Origin: Gaiellaceae bacterium
GTDB lineage: Bacteria > Actinomycetota > Thermoleophilia > Gaiellales > Gaiellaceae
DNA: 64,000 nt
Assembly (NCBI GenBank): GCA_030446625.1
Contig: JAUJMY010000002.1
Coordinates: 124,001-188,000 of the forward strand
Direction: 5' to 3'
Made by a program: the position numbers and the translations under genes. A model generated the notes under the pieces. It was not told where the DNA came from. It searched no databases and saw only the letters and a list, made by a program, of their open reading frames with translations. Shown one piece after another: positions 46,282-55,208 of the stretch; within the stretch, counting starts at the first letter, position 1, and every line of letters begins with the position of its first letter.

Positions 46282-48194
46282 GACGTCGTCCGCGCCTCTT
46301 CCTCGTCGATGACCTCGTAGTCGGCCTCCTCGACGACTTCGTCGTCGGACCCCGCACCGTCACCTGACGCGGCACCCGCCCCAGCCTGCTGCGCCGACGC
46401 CTGCGCGTACATCGCCTCGGCGAGCTTCAGCGAGGCCTGCTCGAGCGCCTCCGTCTTCGCGCGGATCTCGCCGACGTCAGCGCTCTCGAGCACGCCGCGA
46501 AGCTCCATGATCCGGCCCTCGATCGTCGCCGCGTCGCTCTCCTCGAGCTTCGCGCGGTGCTCCTTGAGCGTGCGCTCGGTCTGGTACGCAAGCGTCTCCG
46601 CGCGGTTGCGCGCGTCGGCGAGCTCGCGCATCCGCCGCGCCTCGTCGCCGTGCGCCTCCGCCTCGCGGATCATCCGCTGCACCTCGTCCTCGTTCAGACC
46701 CGAGCCCCCCTCGATCCGGATCTGCTGCTGGTTGCCCGTGCCGAGGTCCTTCGCGGAGACGTTGATGATCCCGTTCGCGTCGATGTCGAACGAGACCTCG
46801 ATCTGCGGCATGCCGCGCGGCGCGGGCGGGATGTTCATCAGCTGGAACTTCCCGAGCGTCTTGTTGTAGAGCACCATCTCCGACTCGCCCTGGAGGACGT
46901 GCACCTCGACCGACGGCTGGTTGTCGTCCGCGGTCGTGAACGTCTCGGACTTCTTGGTCGGAATGGTCGTGTTGCGCTCGATCAGCTTCGTGAAGACGCC
47001 GCCCTTCGTCTCGATCCCGAGCGAGAGGGGTGTGACGTCGAGGAGCAGGATGTCCTTGACGTCGCCGCGCAGGACGCCGCCCTGGATCGCGGCGCCGACG
47101 GCCACGACCTCGTCCGGGTTCACGCCCTTGTGCGGGTCCTTGCCGATCAGCTCCTTGACCTTCTCCTGGACGGCCGGCATGCGCGTCATGCCGCCGACGA
47201 GGACGACGTGGTCGATGCCGCTCGCGTCGATGCCCGCGTCCGCGAGCGCCTGCTTCGTCGGCCCGACCGTGCGGTCGAGCAGCGCCGCCGTCAGCTCGTT
47301 CAGCTTCGCGCGCGTGAGCTGGAGGTCGAGGTGCTTCGGCCCCTCGGGCGTCGCGGTCACGAACGGCAGGTTGATCTGCGTCGTCATCGTCGACGACAGC
47401 TCGATCTTCGCCTTCTCGGCGGCCTCGTAGAGCCGCTGGAGCGCCATCTTGTCGGCGGCGAGGTCGATGCCCTGGTCGCGCTTGAACTCGGAGACCATCC
47501 AGTCGACGATCGCCTTGTCGAAGTTGTCGCCGCCGAGGTGGTTGTCGCCGTTCGTGGCCTTCACCTCGAAGACGCCCTCGGCGAGCTCGAGGACGGAGAC
47601 GTCGAACGTGCCGCCGCCGAGGTCGAAGACGAGGATCGTCTGGTCGGCCTCCTTGTCGAGCCCGTAAGCCAGCGAGGCGGCGGTGGGCTCGTTGATGATC
47701 CGCTTGACGTCGAGGCCGGCGATCTTGCCGGCGTCCTTCGTCGCCTGACGCTGGTCGTCGTTGAAGTAGGCGGGAACGGTGATCACCGCGCTGTCGACGG
47801 TGTCGCCGAGGTACGCCTCCGCGTCGGCCTTCAGCTTCTGGAGGATCATCGCGCTGATCTCCGGCGGCGCGTACTCCTTGCCGTCCGCCTTGACGCGCGC
47901 GTCGCCGTTCGGCCCCTGCGCGACCTCGTACGGGACGATCGTCATCTCCTCGGAGACCTCGTCCCACTTGCGCCCCATGAAGCGCTTGATCGAGAAGATC
48001 GTGTTCTGCGAGTTCGTGACCTGCTGGCGTCGCGCGGGCGAGCCGACGAGCCGCTGCCCGTCCTTCGTGAACGCGACGACCGACGGGGTGGTGCGTCCGC
48101 CCTCGGCGTTCGGGATGACGGTCGGCTCGCCGCCCTCGAGGATCGCCATGCAGCTGTTGGTCGTCCCGAGGTCGATTCCGATGGTCTTCGCCAT
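46278..48194 (-). CDS. dnaK: Hsp70 chaperone DnaK
   Basis: 638 residues: ATPase domain with [49 protein letters not shown] and GAAIQGGVL, and the linker [21 protein letters not shown]. The substrate-binding domain follows, and the lid ends in an acidic tail ([12 protein letters not shown]). First gene of the operon grpE-dnaJ-micropeptide-hspR-clpB, with ATG at 48194. An AT-rich leader with an inverted repeat precedes it. Confidence 0.98.
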   Translation of the reverse strand: MAKTIGIDLGTTNSCMAILEGGEPTVIPNAEGGRTTPSVVAFTKDGQRLVGSPARRQQVTNSQNTIFSIKRFMGRKWDEVSEEMTIVPYEVAQGPNGDARVKADGKEYAPPEISAMILQKLKADAEAYLGDTVDSAVITVPAYFNDDQRQATKDAGKIAGLDVKRIINEPTAASLAYGLDKEADQTILVFDLGGGTFDVSVLELAEGVFEVKATNGDNHLGGDNFDKAIVDWMVSEFKRDQGIDLAADKMALQRLYEAAEKAKIELSSTMTTQINLPFVTATPEGPKHLDLQLTRAKLNELTAALLDRTVGPTKQALADAGIDASGIDHVVLVGGMTRMPAVQEKVKELIGKDPHKGVNPDEVVAVGAAIQGGVLRGDVKDILLLDVTPLSLGIETKGGVFTKLIERNTTIPTKKSETFTTADDNQPSVEVHVLQGESEMVLYNKTLGKFQLMNIPPAPRGMPQIEVSFDIDANGIINVSAKDLGTGNQQQIRIEGGSGLNEDEVQRMIREAEAHGDEARRMRELADARNRAETLAYQTERTLKEHRAKLEESDAATIEGRIMELRGVLESADVGEIRAKTEALEQASLKLAEAMYAQASAQQAGAGAASGDGAGSDDEVVEEADYEVIDEEEARTTS

Positions 48195-48218
48195 GTCTTC
48201 GTGCTCCTTCAGTTCCGA

Positions 48219-48244
48219 TTAGAGAAAATCTAAGCGGATTTATA
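48219..48244 (-). promoter_or_regulatory. dnaK promoter region with AT-rich inverted repeat
   Basis: A TATAAA -10-like hexamer (48244-48239, minus strand) is followed 5 bases later by an inverted repeat TTAGA / TCTAA with spacer TTTTC (48233-48219), just before the dnaK start at 48194. It covers the expected transcription start, an operator position. It only loosely resembles the CTTGAGT / ACTCAAG HAIR consensus of HspR. No clear -35 is seen. Confidence 0.45.
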
Positions 48245-48288
48245 GCAGATTTGCTGGGCGGTCGGACAGCTGAGGAGAGTGGTCGACG

Positions 48289-48610
48289 ATGAGCGAAGCG
48301 GCGGGTCGCAGCGACGAGCTCAGGCGGCGACCGAGGCTCGCCGCGAGCTCGGTTCCGCTGGAGCCGCAGCTCGTGGAGTCGTTCGTGGAGCGGATCGAGC
48401 GCCGTCTCAAGGAGCGCGCAGCCCGGCGCGCGCCCGCGCCGGCGGGCCGCGACCCCGCTGATCGGGATCGCCGGCGGGATCGCGGGCCTTCCCGTCATCG
48501 TCGCGGTGTGCGCGGCGCTCGTGCTCGTGAACGTCGTCGCGCCGCTAGCAGTAGCTCATCGGCACCCCGCAGGTCCGGCGCGCCTCGTCTTCCCGTCGCG
48601 ACACGGGTAG
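48289..48610 (+). CDS. Small membrane protein, apparent frameshift
   Basis: A charged head (MSEAAGRSDELRRRPRL, LVESFVERIERRLKERAAR) reads well to about 48450. There the frame goes astray, while the next frame continues ATPLIGIAGGIAGLPVIV and AVCAALVLVNVVAP, a membrane segment, and ends RLVFPSRHG at 48610. A single-base indel in the run of G and C around 48431-48455 would restore a protein of about 107 residues. The 3' end overlaps the convergent anti-sigma gene by about 55 bases. Divergent from dnaK; function unknown. Confidence 0.6.
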
Positions 48611-49812
48611 ATCCCGACAGCCGAGGGGATTGTCTTGCGCGTGATCTCGGAGCCTTCTACGTCGTAGCCGACGATGGTGTGGAGACGCCGCCGTGCCGGG
48701 TGGTGCTTCTCGGGGATCTCCACGAGGACGAATCCGGCTGCGGGTAGCAGTCGGTTTCGGCTGCCGTCACGGAAGCGCAGTTCGATATTCGCGATGTCGC
48801 CGCCGGTCGTCCCGAATAGCAGTACGGCGGTGCCGGTATTCTGGATGCCGAGGTCGAGCGCGGAACCGGTCCGTCGCCGCTCGACGCACCCGCTGCCTGC
48901 GCGGTAGGCGTAACAGATACGCCCGTCCGTGGCGGGCGCGACCACGAGCGTCCGCCGTGTGCCACTGCTGCCGTGCGCGTCGATGACGGTGCGGATCTGG
49001 CTTCGGTCGGCGGCTCGAGGGAGACCATCGGCAGCGGTCTCGAGCGCCGGATCTGAGTTCGCGAAGCGGTGCTCTGCGACAGGTTCGCCGGCGGCGTCGT
49101 AGGCCGTGAGCAGAGCAGCACGATGACCCTGCACTAGATGCTCTTGCGGGACTTCGACGACGAAGAGGCCTGCGCTGATCGGTGCTGACACCCACGCGAT
49201 CGGAACCTCGGCTTCGTCTCCGTCCTCGTATCGCAGCTGGAGGCGTTCCGTCGCTCGATCGAGTACGTGGCCGCCGATCAGCCCGGAGTCGCCTGGTGTT
49301 TCGACGCTCCTAACTGCAACGGGCGCGTCGCGACGCGAGCAGGCGGAAAGGAGGTCCGGCAATGCCCAGCAGAAGCCTCCGTTCTTCGTCGGTGCCGCCC
49401 ACAGAGTCAGCTCGCGGCCCTGCAACTTCGCCTCAATCACCTTCCGAGCTTGACTCGGGAGCGCCACTGGCGCGCCCGCGCCCGTTGGGCCTGCAGCCAG
49501 CTGCCCGAACTCCAGCTGAACAGGTGCGGGCGCAAGATCTGCCATAAGGAAGTCGACGATGTGGCGCTGGAGCCCGACGGCAGGCGCCGCGACCGCCACC
49601 GTGACAAGACAGACCATTGCCAGAGCAAGCGCGCGGCCCCGCCGCGACGGACGGGAGCGCCGCGCTGGAGAAGGCTTCGGTTCGCGAGCCTCCGTCGCTG
49701 TGATCGAGGTCAGCACGCCGGCATGCCAATCCTCGGGGACGACATCGCGAACAGCCTCGTCCGGCACCGGATTCGCTGCGGCGAGTTGCATCAGCGTCGG
49801 CTGCCTCGCCAC
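48556..49812 (-). CDS. Putative membrane anti-sigma factor with large extracytoplasmic domain
   Basis: 418 residues; its GTG overlaps the stop of the ECF sigma gene (TAGTG), the usual sign of a cognate pair. Cytoplasmic head of about 55 residues, one membrane segment near 60-80 (ALALAMVCLVTVAVAAPAVGL), then about 330 extracytoplasmic residues. The outer part has two similar modules, the second with CYAYRAGSGC and AVLLFGTTGGDIANIELRF, ending GFVLVEIPEKH. The classical ZAS zinc motif (HxxxCxxC) is not seen. The second module resembles the secreted protein encoded at 51099. Confidence 0.7.
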   Translation of the reverse strand: MARQPTLMQLAAANPVPDEAVRDVVPEDWHAGVLTSITATEAREPKPSPARRSRPSRRGRALALAMVCLVTVAVAAPAVGLQRHIVDFLMADLAPAPVQLEFGQLAAGPTGAGAPVALPSQARKVIEAKLQGRELTLWAAPTKNGGFCWALPDLLSACSRRDAPVAVRSVETPGDSGLIGGHVLDRATERLQLRYEDGDEAEVPIAWVSAPISAGLFVVEVPQEHLVQGHRAALLTAYDAAGEPVAEHRFANSDPALETAADGLPRAADRSQIRTVIDAHGSSGTRRTLVVAPATDGRICYAYRAGSGCVERRRTGSALDLGIQNTGTAVLLFGTTGGDIANIELRFRDGSRNRLLPAAGFVLVEIPEKHHPARRRLHTIVGYDVEGSEITRKTIPSAVGIYPCRDGKTRRAGPAGCR

Positions 49813-50408
49813 TAGCGCGCCTCCTTCGCTGCAGTCTCGAGCTGCTCCGGGTGCGTGAAACCAACCCCCTCCGGCTGGATGTCCGCGAGCTCACGCCGGA
49901 AGCGGCGGCGGGCGCGGTGGAGCCGGACGCGGAATGCCACCGCCGAACAGCCAAGTACCTGCGCAGCCTGCGCGGGCGTCAGCCCCTCCCAGGCGATGAG
50001 CTTCAACGCCTCCTGGTCGTCTGGCGCGAGCGCGCCGAGTGCCTCAGCGACGACTCCGCCGCCGCCTGCGCTTGCGCCTCCGGTTGGTTGCGGCGCCGCC
50101 TCGTCCGCCAGCCGCGCCACGAGCCTTAGATGACGCACTGCTGAGCGGCGCTGGTTCGCCAGCGTTCGGCGCGTCGTCAACAGGAGCCAGGGGAGTGGAT
50201 CTGCGGGTAACTCGTCGAAGCGCCGCCAGGCGGCGAGAAAAGTCTCCGCGACTGCGTCCTTCGCCAGCTCGATGGGAGCCCGGCGAAGGGCATAGGCGAG
50301 CACCCGCTGTTCGTGCTGCCGGTACATCCTCTCGAAATTCGAGCGCTTCTCGATCCGCAACCTTTCGTGCTCGGCGCTACCTAGCGTCCGTCTCTCATGT
50401 TCGGCCAC
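49812..50408 (-). CDS. ECF sigma-70 family RNA polymerase sigma factor
   Basis: 198 residues from GTG 50408. Region 2: FERMYRQHEQRVLAYALRRAPIELAKDAVAETFLAAWRRFDELPADPLPWLLL. Region 4: LGALAPDDQEALKLIAWEGLTPAQAAQVLGCSAVAFRVRLHRARRRFRREL, with the HTH. The core starts about 24 residues in, so a TTG further down is an alternative start. It is followed by a coupled membrane protein, so is probably held inactive until an outside signal arrives. Divergent from two secreted-protein genes, likely part of its regulon. Confidence 0.88.
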   Translation of the reverse strand: MAEHERRTLGSAEHERLRIEKRSNFERMYRQHEQRVLAYALRRAPIELAKDAVAETFLAAWRRFDELPADPLPWLLLTTRRTLANQRRSAVRHLRLVARLADEAAPQPTGGASAGGGGVVAEALGALAPDDQEALKLIAWEGLTPAQAAQVLGCSAVAFRVRLHRARRRFRRELADIQPEGVGFTHPEQLETAAKEAR

Positions 50409-50688
50409 GCCGCGATCGTTACATCGTTCGCGTCGTGCCGCCACGGTCTTCGGCCCGCACGACCCGACCCGCTGTAACGCGCGGACCGTACCTGGACATC
50501 GTCGGCGTAGCGATGTTCTTCGGAAGGAGGTACGCGACCACGAGATACTCGCTGCGGCAGTTGTGCCTGGCTGCATCGCGGGACGCATCAGGTCGGCAGC
50601 AGCGCGCTGTCGGCGCGTCCAAACCGAACAGGCAGTGCTGCGAACCCGAATGTGCTCGAGGTTTCCGTGCTGCAAGAGAGGACCCGTT

Positions 50689-51075
50689 GTGAATGCCGTT
50701 CTTCATCCAGCGCGTCGGTCGGCGCGACTATCGGTGCTCGTCGGTCTCGTTGCGCTGATTTTCGCCGGCGTCGCCGCAGCGGAGATCTTCCGCTACAGCT
50801 CAACCAGCGTCGTGGCACCGGGGGCGACGTTCCGCACGGACGGACATACGTGGCGTGAACACAACCGCGTCTGTCGCGCCGACAACTCCGGTCTCGCGCG
50901 GGCACGCTACTACGCACCCGGCGGCACGACCGTCATCTCGGATACAGGCGTCCTCTGGACGAACTGCCAAACCGGAGCGCTGGCCGCGCTCGAAAACAAC
51001 GGCGACTACATCTCCTGGTGCAGGCACGAAGGCACCGTCAGCTGGGAGATCGTCTGCCAAACGACCCGACCGTGA
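50689..51075 (+). CDS. Secreted small protein divergent from the ECF sigma gene
   Basis: 128 residues with a signal peptide (RLSVLVGLVALIFAGVAAAE) and a mature domain of about 100 residues containing four cysteines (NRVCRADN, WTNCQTG, ISWCRHEG, EIVCQTT), which could form two disulfides. Unknown family. GTG 50689 has GAGAGGAC seven bases upstream. It lies next to a second secreted protein and may be controlled by the ECF sigma factor on the other strand. Confidence 0.7.
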   Translation: MNAVLHPARRSARLSVLVGLVALIFAGVAAAEIFRYSSTSVVAPGATFRTDGHTWREHNRVCRADNSGLARARYYAPGGTTVISDTGVLWTNCQTGALAALENNGDYISWCRHEGTVSWEIVCQTTRP

Positions 51076-51098
51076 ACACCAGCCGAAAGGAGCCGGTG

Positions 51099-51737
51099 AT
51101 GCGATCTACGAAGAAAGCATTCTCCGCTGCCGCCATGGTGAGCGCGGTGGCGCTCGCAGGCGGTGTCTACGCGACGGCAAGCGGTGCCGGTCAACGCGTC
51201 GTTCCATCCGTCGTTCCGAACATGAGCGTCTTCGCAGACGAGCGGCAGCCGGGCACGACGGAGCCTCAACTCGCGGCGACGTTCGTCTCCCCACACGACA
51301 CGGCCGACATGGAACGGACGCGAGTCCTCGCGCAGGCTCTCGGTCGGCACCACTCCCGCCTCGTCGCCTTCCCGAGCGCAACCGGAGCGTCGGTCTGCTA
51401 TGCCCTGCTCGGGCGCACGACGCGAGATCCCGCAATGAGCTACTGCTACCAGCCTCTCGCCGCGGACGCACCCGGCCCGCTCGCAGGGCAACACTTCCAC
51501 GCCGCCGCCCTCTACTCGAACATCGACGGGCACGCCGGAGTACAGCTGTTTGGGATCGCGTTCGACGACGTCGACTCGATTCGGGTCCAGATCAACGGCA
51601 CGTATCGAATGGTGCCCGTACGCAACAACGGTTTCTACCTCGACCTGCCGAACACCGCCCACGAAGCCGTCGGCCTCGTCGAGGCAACGCTCACCGACGG
51701 AACGATCCAGCAGCACGACATCCAGGCCGGCGGCTGA
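51099..51737 (+). CDS. Secreted protein sharing a module with the anti-sigma ectodomain
   Basis: 212 residues with a signal peptide (KKAFSAAAMVSAVALAGGVYATASGAG). The C-terminal half contains ASVCYALLGRTTRDPAMSYC, VQLFGIAFDDVDSIRVQINGTYRMVPVRNNGFYLDLP. The same pattern of CY...C, (V/A)xLFG..D(D/I)xxIxxx and GFxxxxIP occurs in the anti-sigma ectodomain. AAAGGAG nine bases upstream marks ATG 51099 as the start. Possible roles are a ligand, a decoy or a paralogue; this is inference. Confidence 0.65.
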   Translation: MRSTKKAFSAAAMVSAVALAGGVYATASGAGQRVVPSVVPNMSVFADERQPGTTEPQLAATFVSPHDTADMERTRVLAQALGRHHSRLVAFPSATGASVCYALLGRTTRDPAMSYCYQPLAADAPGPLAGQHFHAAALYSNIDGHAGVQLFGIAFDDVDSIRVQINGTYRMVPVRNNGFYLDLPNTAHEAVGLVEATLTDGTIQQHDIQAGG

Positions 51738-52089
51738 CAAGGCCGCCGCGCGAAGCTCGACAGCCCGCTCGCCGGGGCTCCCGCAGGAGCCTCGCGAGCG
51801 CGTTGGCCGACGCGGATCGTCCACGTCCCACACACGCCGCTTCGGGCGTGCGCAGTAATGCGGACCCGGTTCATGCCCCACGGCGACGCGCCCTGTTCCG
51901 TGGCGCGGTTCATTTGTGCGCGTGTTTCTTGATCGGCGGGTCGGCTAACTAAGCGCGTTTGCGGCGGGCAAATCACGTGCTTGTGGTTCGCCGCGTTCGT
52001 CTGTGTGGTCCGTGCTCACGGGTTTCAGTCAGCCGTCTCCGTGCGCGGCTTGAACAGGCGGAATTCGATCAAGTCACAAGGCGAAACCA
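51738..52089. other. Non-coding gap
   Basis: About 350 bases between the secreted-protein gene and the end of the DMT transporter gene. Apart from the hairpin at 51776, I see no convincing gene, RNA or repeat. Composition is slightly less GC-rich from 51900 on (for example cgtgtttcttgatcggcgg), which fits a non-coding or decaying stretch. Confidence 0.5.
51776..51791. terminator. Hairpin after the secreted-protein gene
   Basis: Perfect GGCTCC / GGAGCC stem with loop CGCA, 38 bases after the stop at 51737, within GC-rich flanks. No T-run. Confidence 0.4.
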
Positions 52090-53010
52090 TCAACTCCTGC
52101 GGACCTGTCCCGCGGCGGCACGCGCACCCGTAAGCCGTCGCAGCGTCCGTGCGGCGGCAGGCTCGGCCACAGCGATCCCGCCCATGATCAGGCCGGCGCC
52201 CGCCCACGCGATCCAGCCCAGGCGGTCACCCGCGAGCGTGTAGCCGAAGAGCGCAGCGAAGACGGGCTCCATCGCAAACGCGAGCGCCGTGCGGGTCGCG
52301 CTCGTCCGGCGCTGCGCCCACGTCTGGATGAGGAAGGCGAGCGCGCTCGCGAAGACGCCGGTGACGAGCAGCGCGCCCCAGACCGTCCACCCGCGCGGGA
52401 GCTCGATCTGCCGGAGCGCGAGCGCGACGAGCGCGAAGCCGCCGAACGCCGCGAGCATCTCCGCCTGCGTGAACGCGAGCGCGTCGTAGCGAGGCGCGTA
52501 GCGCTCCATCAGCACGATCTGGAGCGAGTACGCGGCGGAGCCCGCGAGCACCAGCGCGTCGCCGCCGAGCGACCCCGCCGCGAAGCCGGAGAGGAGCGCG
52601 AGCCCGACGGTCGCGAGCCCGACGCCCGACCAGACGGCGCGGCCGGCGCGGACGCGAAAGAGCGCGAGCGCGAGGAGCGGCGTGAAGACGACGTAGAGGC
52701 CGGTGATGAAGCCCGCGCTGGACACCGTCGTCCGCTCGAGCCCCGCCGTCTGAAGCGCGTAGCCGGCCGCGAGCAGCAGCCCGAGCACGGCACCTGTGGC
52801 GGCTCCGCGCCGCCCGAGCGTGCGCAGGCGGGGCGCGGCGGGGATCGCGAGCGTCGCGCTCGCGATCGCGAAGCGCAGCGCCAGGAACGCGAACAGCGGG
52901 TAGACCGCAACCGCGTCCTTGACCTGGACGAACGTGACGCCCCAGACCGCCGTGACCGCGATCAGCGCGAGCAGCGCGCCGCGCGAGCTCCACGCGTGCC
53001 GGTCGGTCAT
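52090..53010 (-). CDS. EamA/DMT-superfamily transporter
   Basis: 306 residues with ten predicted membrane segments and the two EamA repeats. The first starts GALLALIAVTAVWGVTFVQVKDA; the second starts about residue 155 (SLGGDALVLAGSAAYSLQIVLMERYAP), ending with ALAFAMEPVFAALFGYTLAGDRLGW, the DMT signature. Exporters of metabolites or amino acids are the usual role; substrate unknown. ATG 53010 overlaps the stop of a short fragment that copies its own N-terminus. Confidence 0.88.
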   Translation of the reverse strand: MTDRHAWSSRGALLALIAVTAVWGVTFVQVKDAVAVYPLFAFLALRFAIASATLAIPAAPRLRTLGRRGAATGAVLGLLLAAGYALQTAGLERTTVSSAGFITGLYVVFTPLLALALFRVRAGRAVWSGVGLATVGLALLSGFAAGSLGGDALVLAGSAAYSLQIVLMERYAPRYDALAFTQAEMLAAFGGFALVALALRQIELPRGWTVWGALLVTGVFASALAFLIQTWAQRRTSATRTALAFAMEPVFAALFGYTLAGDRLGWIAWAGAGLIMGGIAVAEPAAARTLRRLTGARAAAGQVRRS

Positions 53011-53135
53011 CGCAGACGGGCGGACGGGCGCGGCCCGCCCGCCCTGAATGCCGGCAGCGCAAGCGCCGCCGACGCCTGGACGAACGTGACGCCCCAGATC
53101 GCCGTGACCGCGATCAGCGCGACGAGGGCGAGCAC
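53007..53135 (-). pseudogene. 5' fragment of a second EamA transporter gene
   Basis: 42 codons from GTG 53135 translate as VLALVALIAVTAIWGVTFVQ followed by unrelated alanine-rich sequence, ending at a TGA that overlaps the intact gene's ATG. The DNA of 53080-53146 and 52922-52988 is nearly identical for about 50 bases. Only the first membrane segment of a tandem paralogue remains, presumably after deletion between copies. Confidence 0.7.
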
Positions 53136-53198
53136 CGCGCGAGCTTACGGTCACCGGCCTCGCCGACGGCGGCGCGGCGCGTTCGGGCTTCGGCGCCG

Positions 53199-53396
53199 CT
53201 AGGAGTCCGCGATCACCTGCCCGGTGTCGTCGTCCCACGCGCCGATCCCTTCGCCCGCGCGCTGCGCGGCCTCGTCGGGATCGACGTCGGCAGGCCCGAC
53301 GTCCTTCCAGACCGTGCCTTCCTCCGCCACGCGCTGCTGCGTCGCGTTGCGACCTTCCTCGTCGACGGCTTCCTCGCCGCGGAACTGCTCATCCAT
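53199..53396 (-). CDS. Small acidic protein of unknown function
   Basis: 65 residues, highly acidic and without hydrophobic segments: MDEQFRGEEAVDEEGRNATQ, EEGTVWKDVGPADVDPDEAAQR and an end of AWDDDTGQVIADS. GGAGG lies six bases before ATG 53396. Its composition is like small hydrophilic stress proteins; CsbD and Gly/Glu-rich proteins are encoded nearby. No known family. Confidence 0.6.
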   Translation of the reverse strand: MDEQFRGEEAVDEEGRNATQQRVAEEGTVWKDVGPADVDPDEAAQRAGEGIGAWDDDTGQVIADS

Positions 53397-53466
53397 CTGC
53401 GCCTCCTCCGGACCGTGTGCGCCGGTTGTCGTCACGAGAGACGCGCGCCAAACGTACGCTCCCTTC

Positions 53467-54747
53467 GTGGCCGTCGACGCCTTCACGTCGGAGATCGCGC
53501 GCGAGACGGCGCCCGACGCGCTGGAGCGCTTCCTGCGCTACGTCCGGATCGACACGCAGTCCGCCTCCGAGTCGGACACGTACCCGAGCACGTCGAAGCA
53601 GCTCGACCTGAGCCGCGTCCTCGTCGAGGAGCTGCGCGAGCTCGGTCTCGACGACGCGCACCTCGACGAGCACGGCTACGTGTTCGCGACGATCCCCGCG
53701 ACGACGGAGCGGAACGTGCCGACGATCGGCTTCGTCGCGCACGTGGACACGAGCCCCGACGTGAGCGGCGCCGGCGTCGAGCCGCAGGTCGTGCGCTACG
53801 ACGGGAGCGACCTGGCGCTTCCCGGCGACCCTGACCAGGTGCTCCGTCCGCAGGACATGCCCGAGCTCGCGAACCACGTCGGCCACGAGATCGTCACGAG
53901 CGACGGCACGACGCTGCTCGGCGCCGACGACAAGGGCGGCGTCGCGGAGATCATGGCCGCCGCGGCGTACCTCGTCCGGCACCCCGAGCTCGAGCACGGG
54001 CCGATCCGGGTCGCGTTCACGCCCGACGAGGAGGTGGGCGCGGGGACCGACTACTTCGACATCGAGCGCTTCGGAGCGCGCGTCGCCTACACGCTCGACG
54101 GCTCGATCGCCGGCGAGCTCCAGGAGGAGACGTTCGCGGCGCTCGGGGCGCGGGTCGACTTCTACGGGCGGAGCGTCCACCCCGGGACGGCGAAGGGCAT
54201 CCTCGTGAACGCGATCAAGCTCGCAGCCGACTTCGTCGGGCGGCTGCCCGTGGACAAGCTCTCGCCGGAGACGACCGAGGAGCGGCAGGGATTCGTCCAT
54301 CCGGTGCGCATCGAGGGCGGCGTCGAGCAGGCGACCGTGACCCTAATCCTGCGCGACTTCGACGAGGGCGAGCTGGCGCGCCACGAGCAGCTCGTGCGCC
54401 GGCTGGCGCAGGAGGCGGTCGAGGGCAAGGTGAACGCGCGCGCGGAGGTGTCGGTCCGGCGCCAGTACCGGAACATGATCGAGTACCTACGGCGGGAGCC
54501 GCGCGCCGTCGCGGCCGCGGAGGAGGCGATCCGCCGAGCGGGGCTCGAGCCGAAGAAGACGCTCGTGCGCGGCGGCACCGACGGCTCGAGGCTGTCGGAG
54601 AAAGGCCTGCCGACGCCGAACATCTTCACGGGCGGCCACGAGTACCACAGCCGCCGCGAGTGGATCTGCGTCCAGGACATGGGCGCCGCCGTCGCGACCA
54701 TCGTGCACCTCGCCGGAATCTGGGCCGAAAGCGGCGGGGACACGTAG
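53467..54747 (+). CDS. pepT: Peptidase T (tripeptidase), M20B family
   Basis: Zn-dependent aminotripeptidase, 426 residues. The dinuclear zinc site is in IGFVAHVDTSPDVSG (His, catalytic Asp), TLLGADDKGGVAEIMAAA (bridging Asp), RVAFTPDEEVGAGTDYFDIE (general-base Glu and metal Glu), and the C-terminal FTGGHEYHSRREWICVQDM (His). The dimerisation domain (DFYGRSVHPGTAKGILVNA) is typical. GTG 53467 is the assigned start, giving VAVDAFTSEIARE ahead of the LERFLRYVRIDTQS block. Confidence 0.95.
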   Translation: MAVDAFTSEIARETAPDALERFLRYVRIDTQSASESDTYPSTSKQLDLSRVLVEELRELGLDDAHLDEHGYVFATIPATTERNVPTIGFVAHVDTSPDVSGAGVEPQVVRYDGSDLALPGDPDQVLRPQDMPELANHVGHEIVTSDGTTLLGADDKGGVAEIMAAAAYLVRHPELEHGPIRVAFTPDEEVGAGTDYFDIERFGARVAYTLDGSIAGELQEETFAALGARVDFYGRSVHPGTAKGILVNAIKLAADFVGRLPVDKLSPETTEERQGFVHPVRIEGGVEQATVTLILRDFDEGELARHEQLVRRLAQEAVEGKVNARAEVSVRRQYRNMIEYLRREPRAVAAAEEAIRRAGLEPKKTLVRGGTDGSRLSEKGLPTPNIFTGGHEYHSRREWICVQDMGAAVATIVHLAGIWAESGGDT

Positions 54748-54803
54748 GTTGCCCCGCGGCCCTTGCGCGCCAGAGACGCGGCGGCGCGCAGGAGCACGTC
54801 GCG

Positions 54804-54831
54804 ACGGCCGGAAGCGATCGCTTCCGGCCGT
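54804..54831. terminator. Perfect 28-bp palindrome between convergent pepT and csbD
   Basis: ACGGCCGGAAGCGA followed directly by its exact complement, 56 bases after the pepT stop and 29 after the csbD stop. A two-way terminator hairpin is likely. Confidence 0.65.
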
Positions 54832-54859
54832 GCGAACGTAGCTGGGGAAGGACCGCCGC

Positions 54860-55039
54860 CTAGTCGCGGTCTCGAATGTCGTCGACGACGTCTTCGGCGC
54901 GGTCCTTGACGTCGCCGGCGGCGTCCTTCGTGTCGCCCCAGGCGCCCTGCACCTCGCCCTCGCGCTCGAGCGACTCGTCGCCTGTCGCGTCGCCGAGCTT
55001 GTCCTTCACGTCCCCTTCGACCTGATCCCAGTCGGCCAC
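54860..55039 (-). CDS. CsbD-family stress-response protein
   Basis: 59 residues from GTG 55039, with AGGAG nine bases upstream. It starts MADWDQVEGDVKDKLGDATG, goes on with SLEREGEVQGAWGDTKDAAG and ends in alternating Asp/Val/Arg. The two Gx(V/A)K-D repeats match the CsbD fold, a small general-stress protein usually under sigma-B control. The encoded protein is highly hydrophilic. It lies near other small acidic proteins. Confidence 0.85.
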   Translation of the reverse strand: MADWDQVEGDVKDKLGDATGDESLEREGEVQGAWGDTKDAAGDVKDRAEDVVDDIRDRD

Positions 55040-55131
55040 GGTGGCTCCTTTCGTCGGGAGAGCGTGTCTGTCCGCTACTTCCGCTTCGCAAACGAAAGCG
55101 GCGCGACGCGAGCACGGCTAGGTCGGACGGG

Positions 55132-55149
55132 CGGAAGCGATGGCTTCCG
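55132..55149. terminator. Hairpin after the Gly/Glu-repeat gene
   Basis: CGGAAGC / GCTTCCG with loop GATG, 60 bases past the stop at 55209 on the minus strand. Its core GGAAGCGATGGCTTCC differs from the palindrome at 54804 by one base, so the two terminators are related. Confidence 0.5.
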
Positions 55150-55208
55150 GGCGTTGCGCCGCGAGCGCGCAGAAAGGGGTGCGGGGGAACCTGGGTTCCC
55201 CCGCCCTA

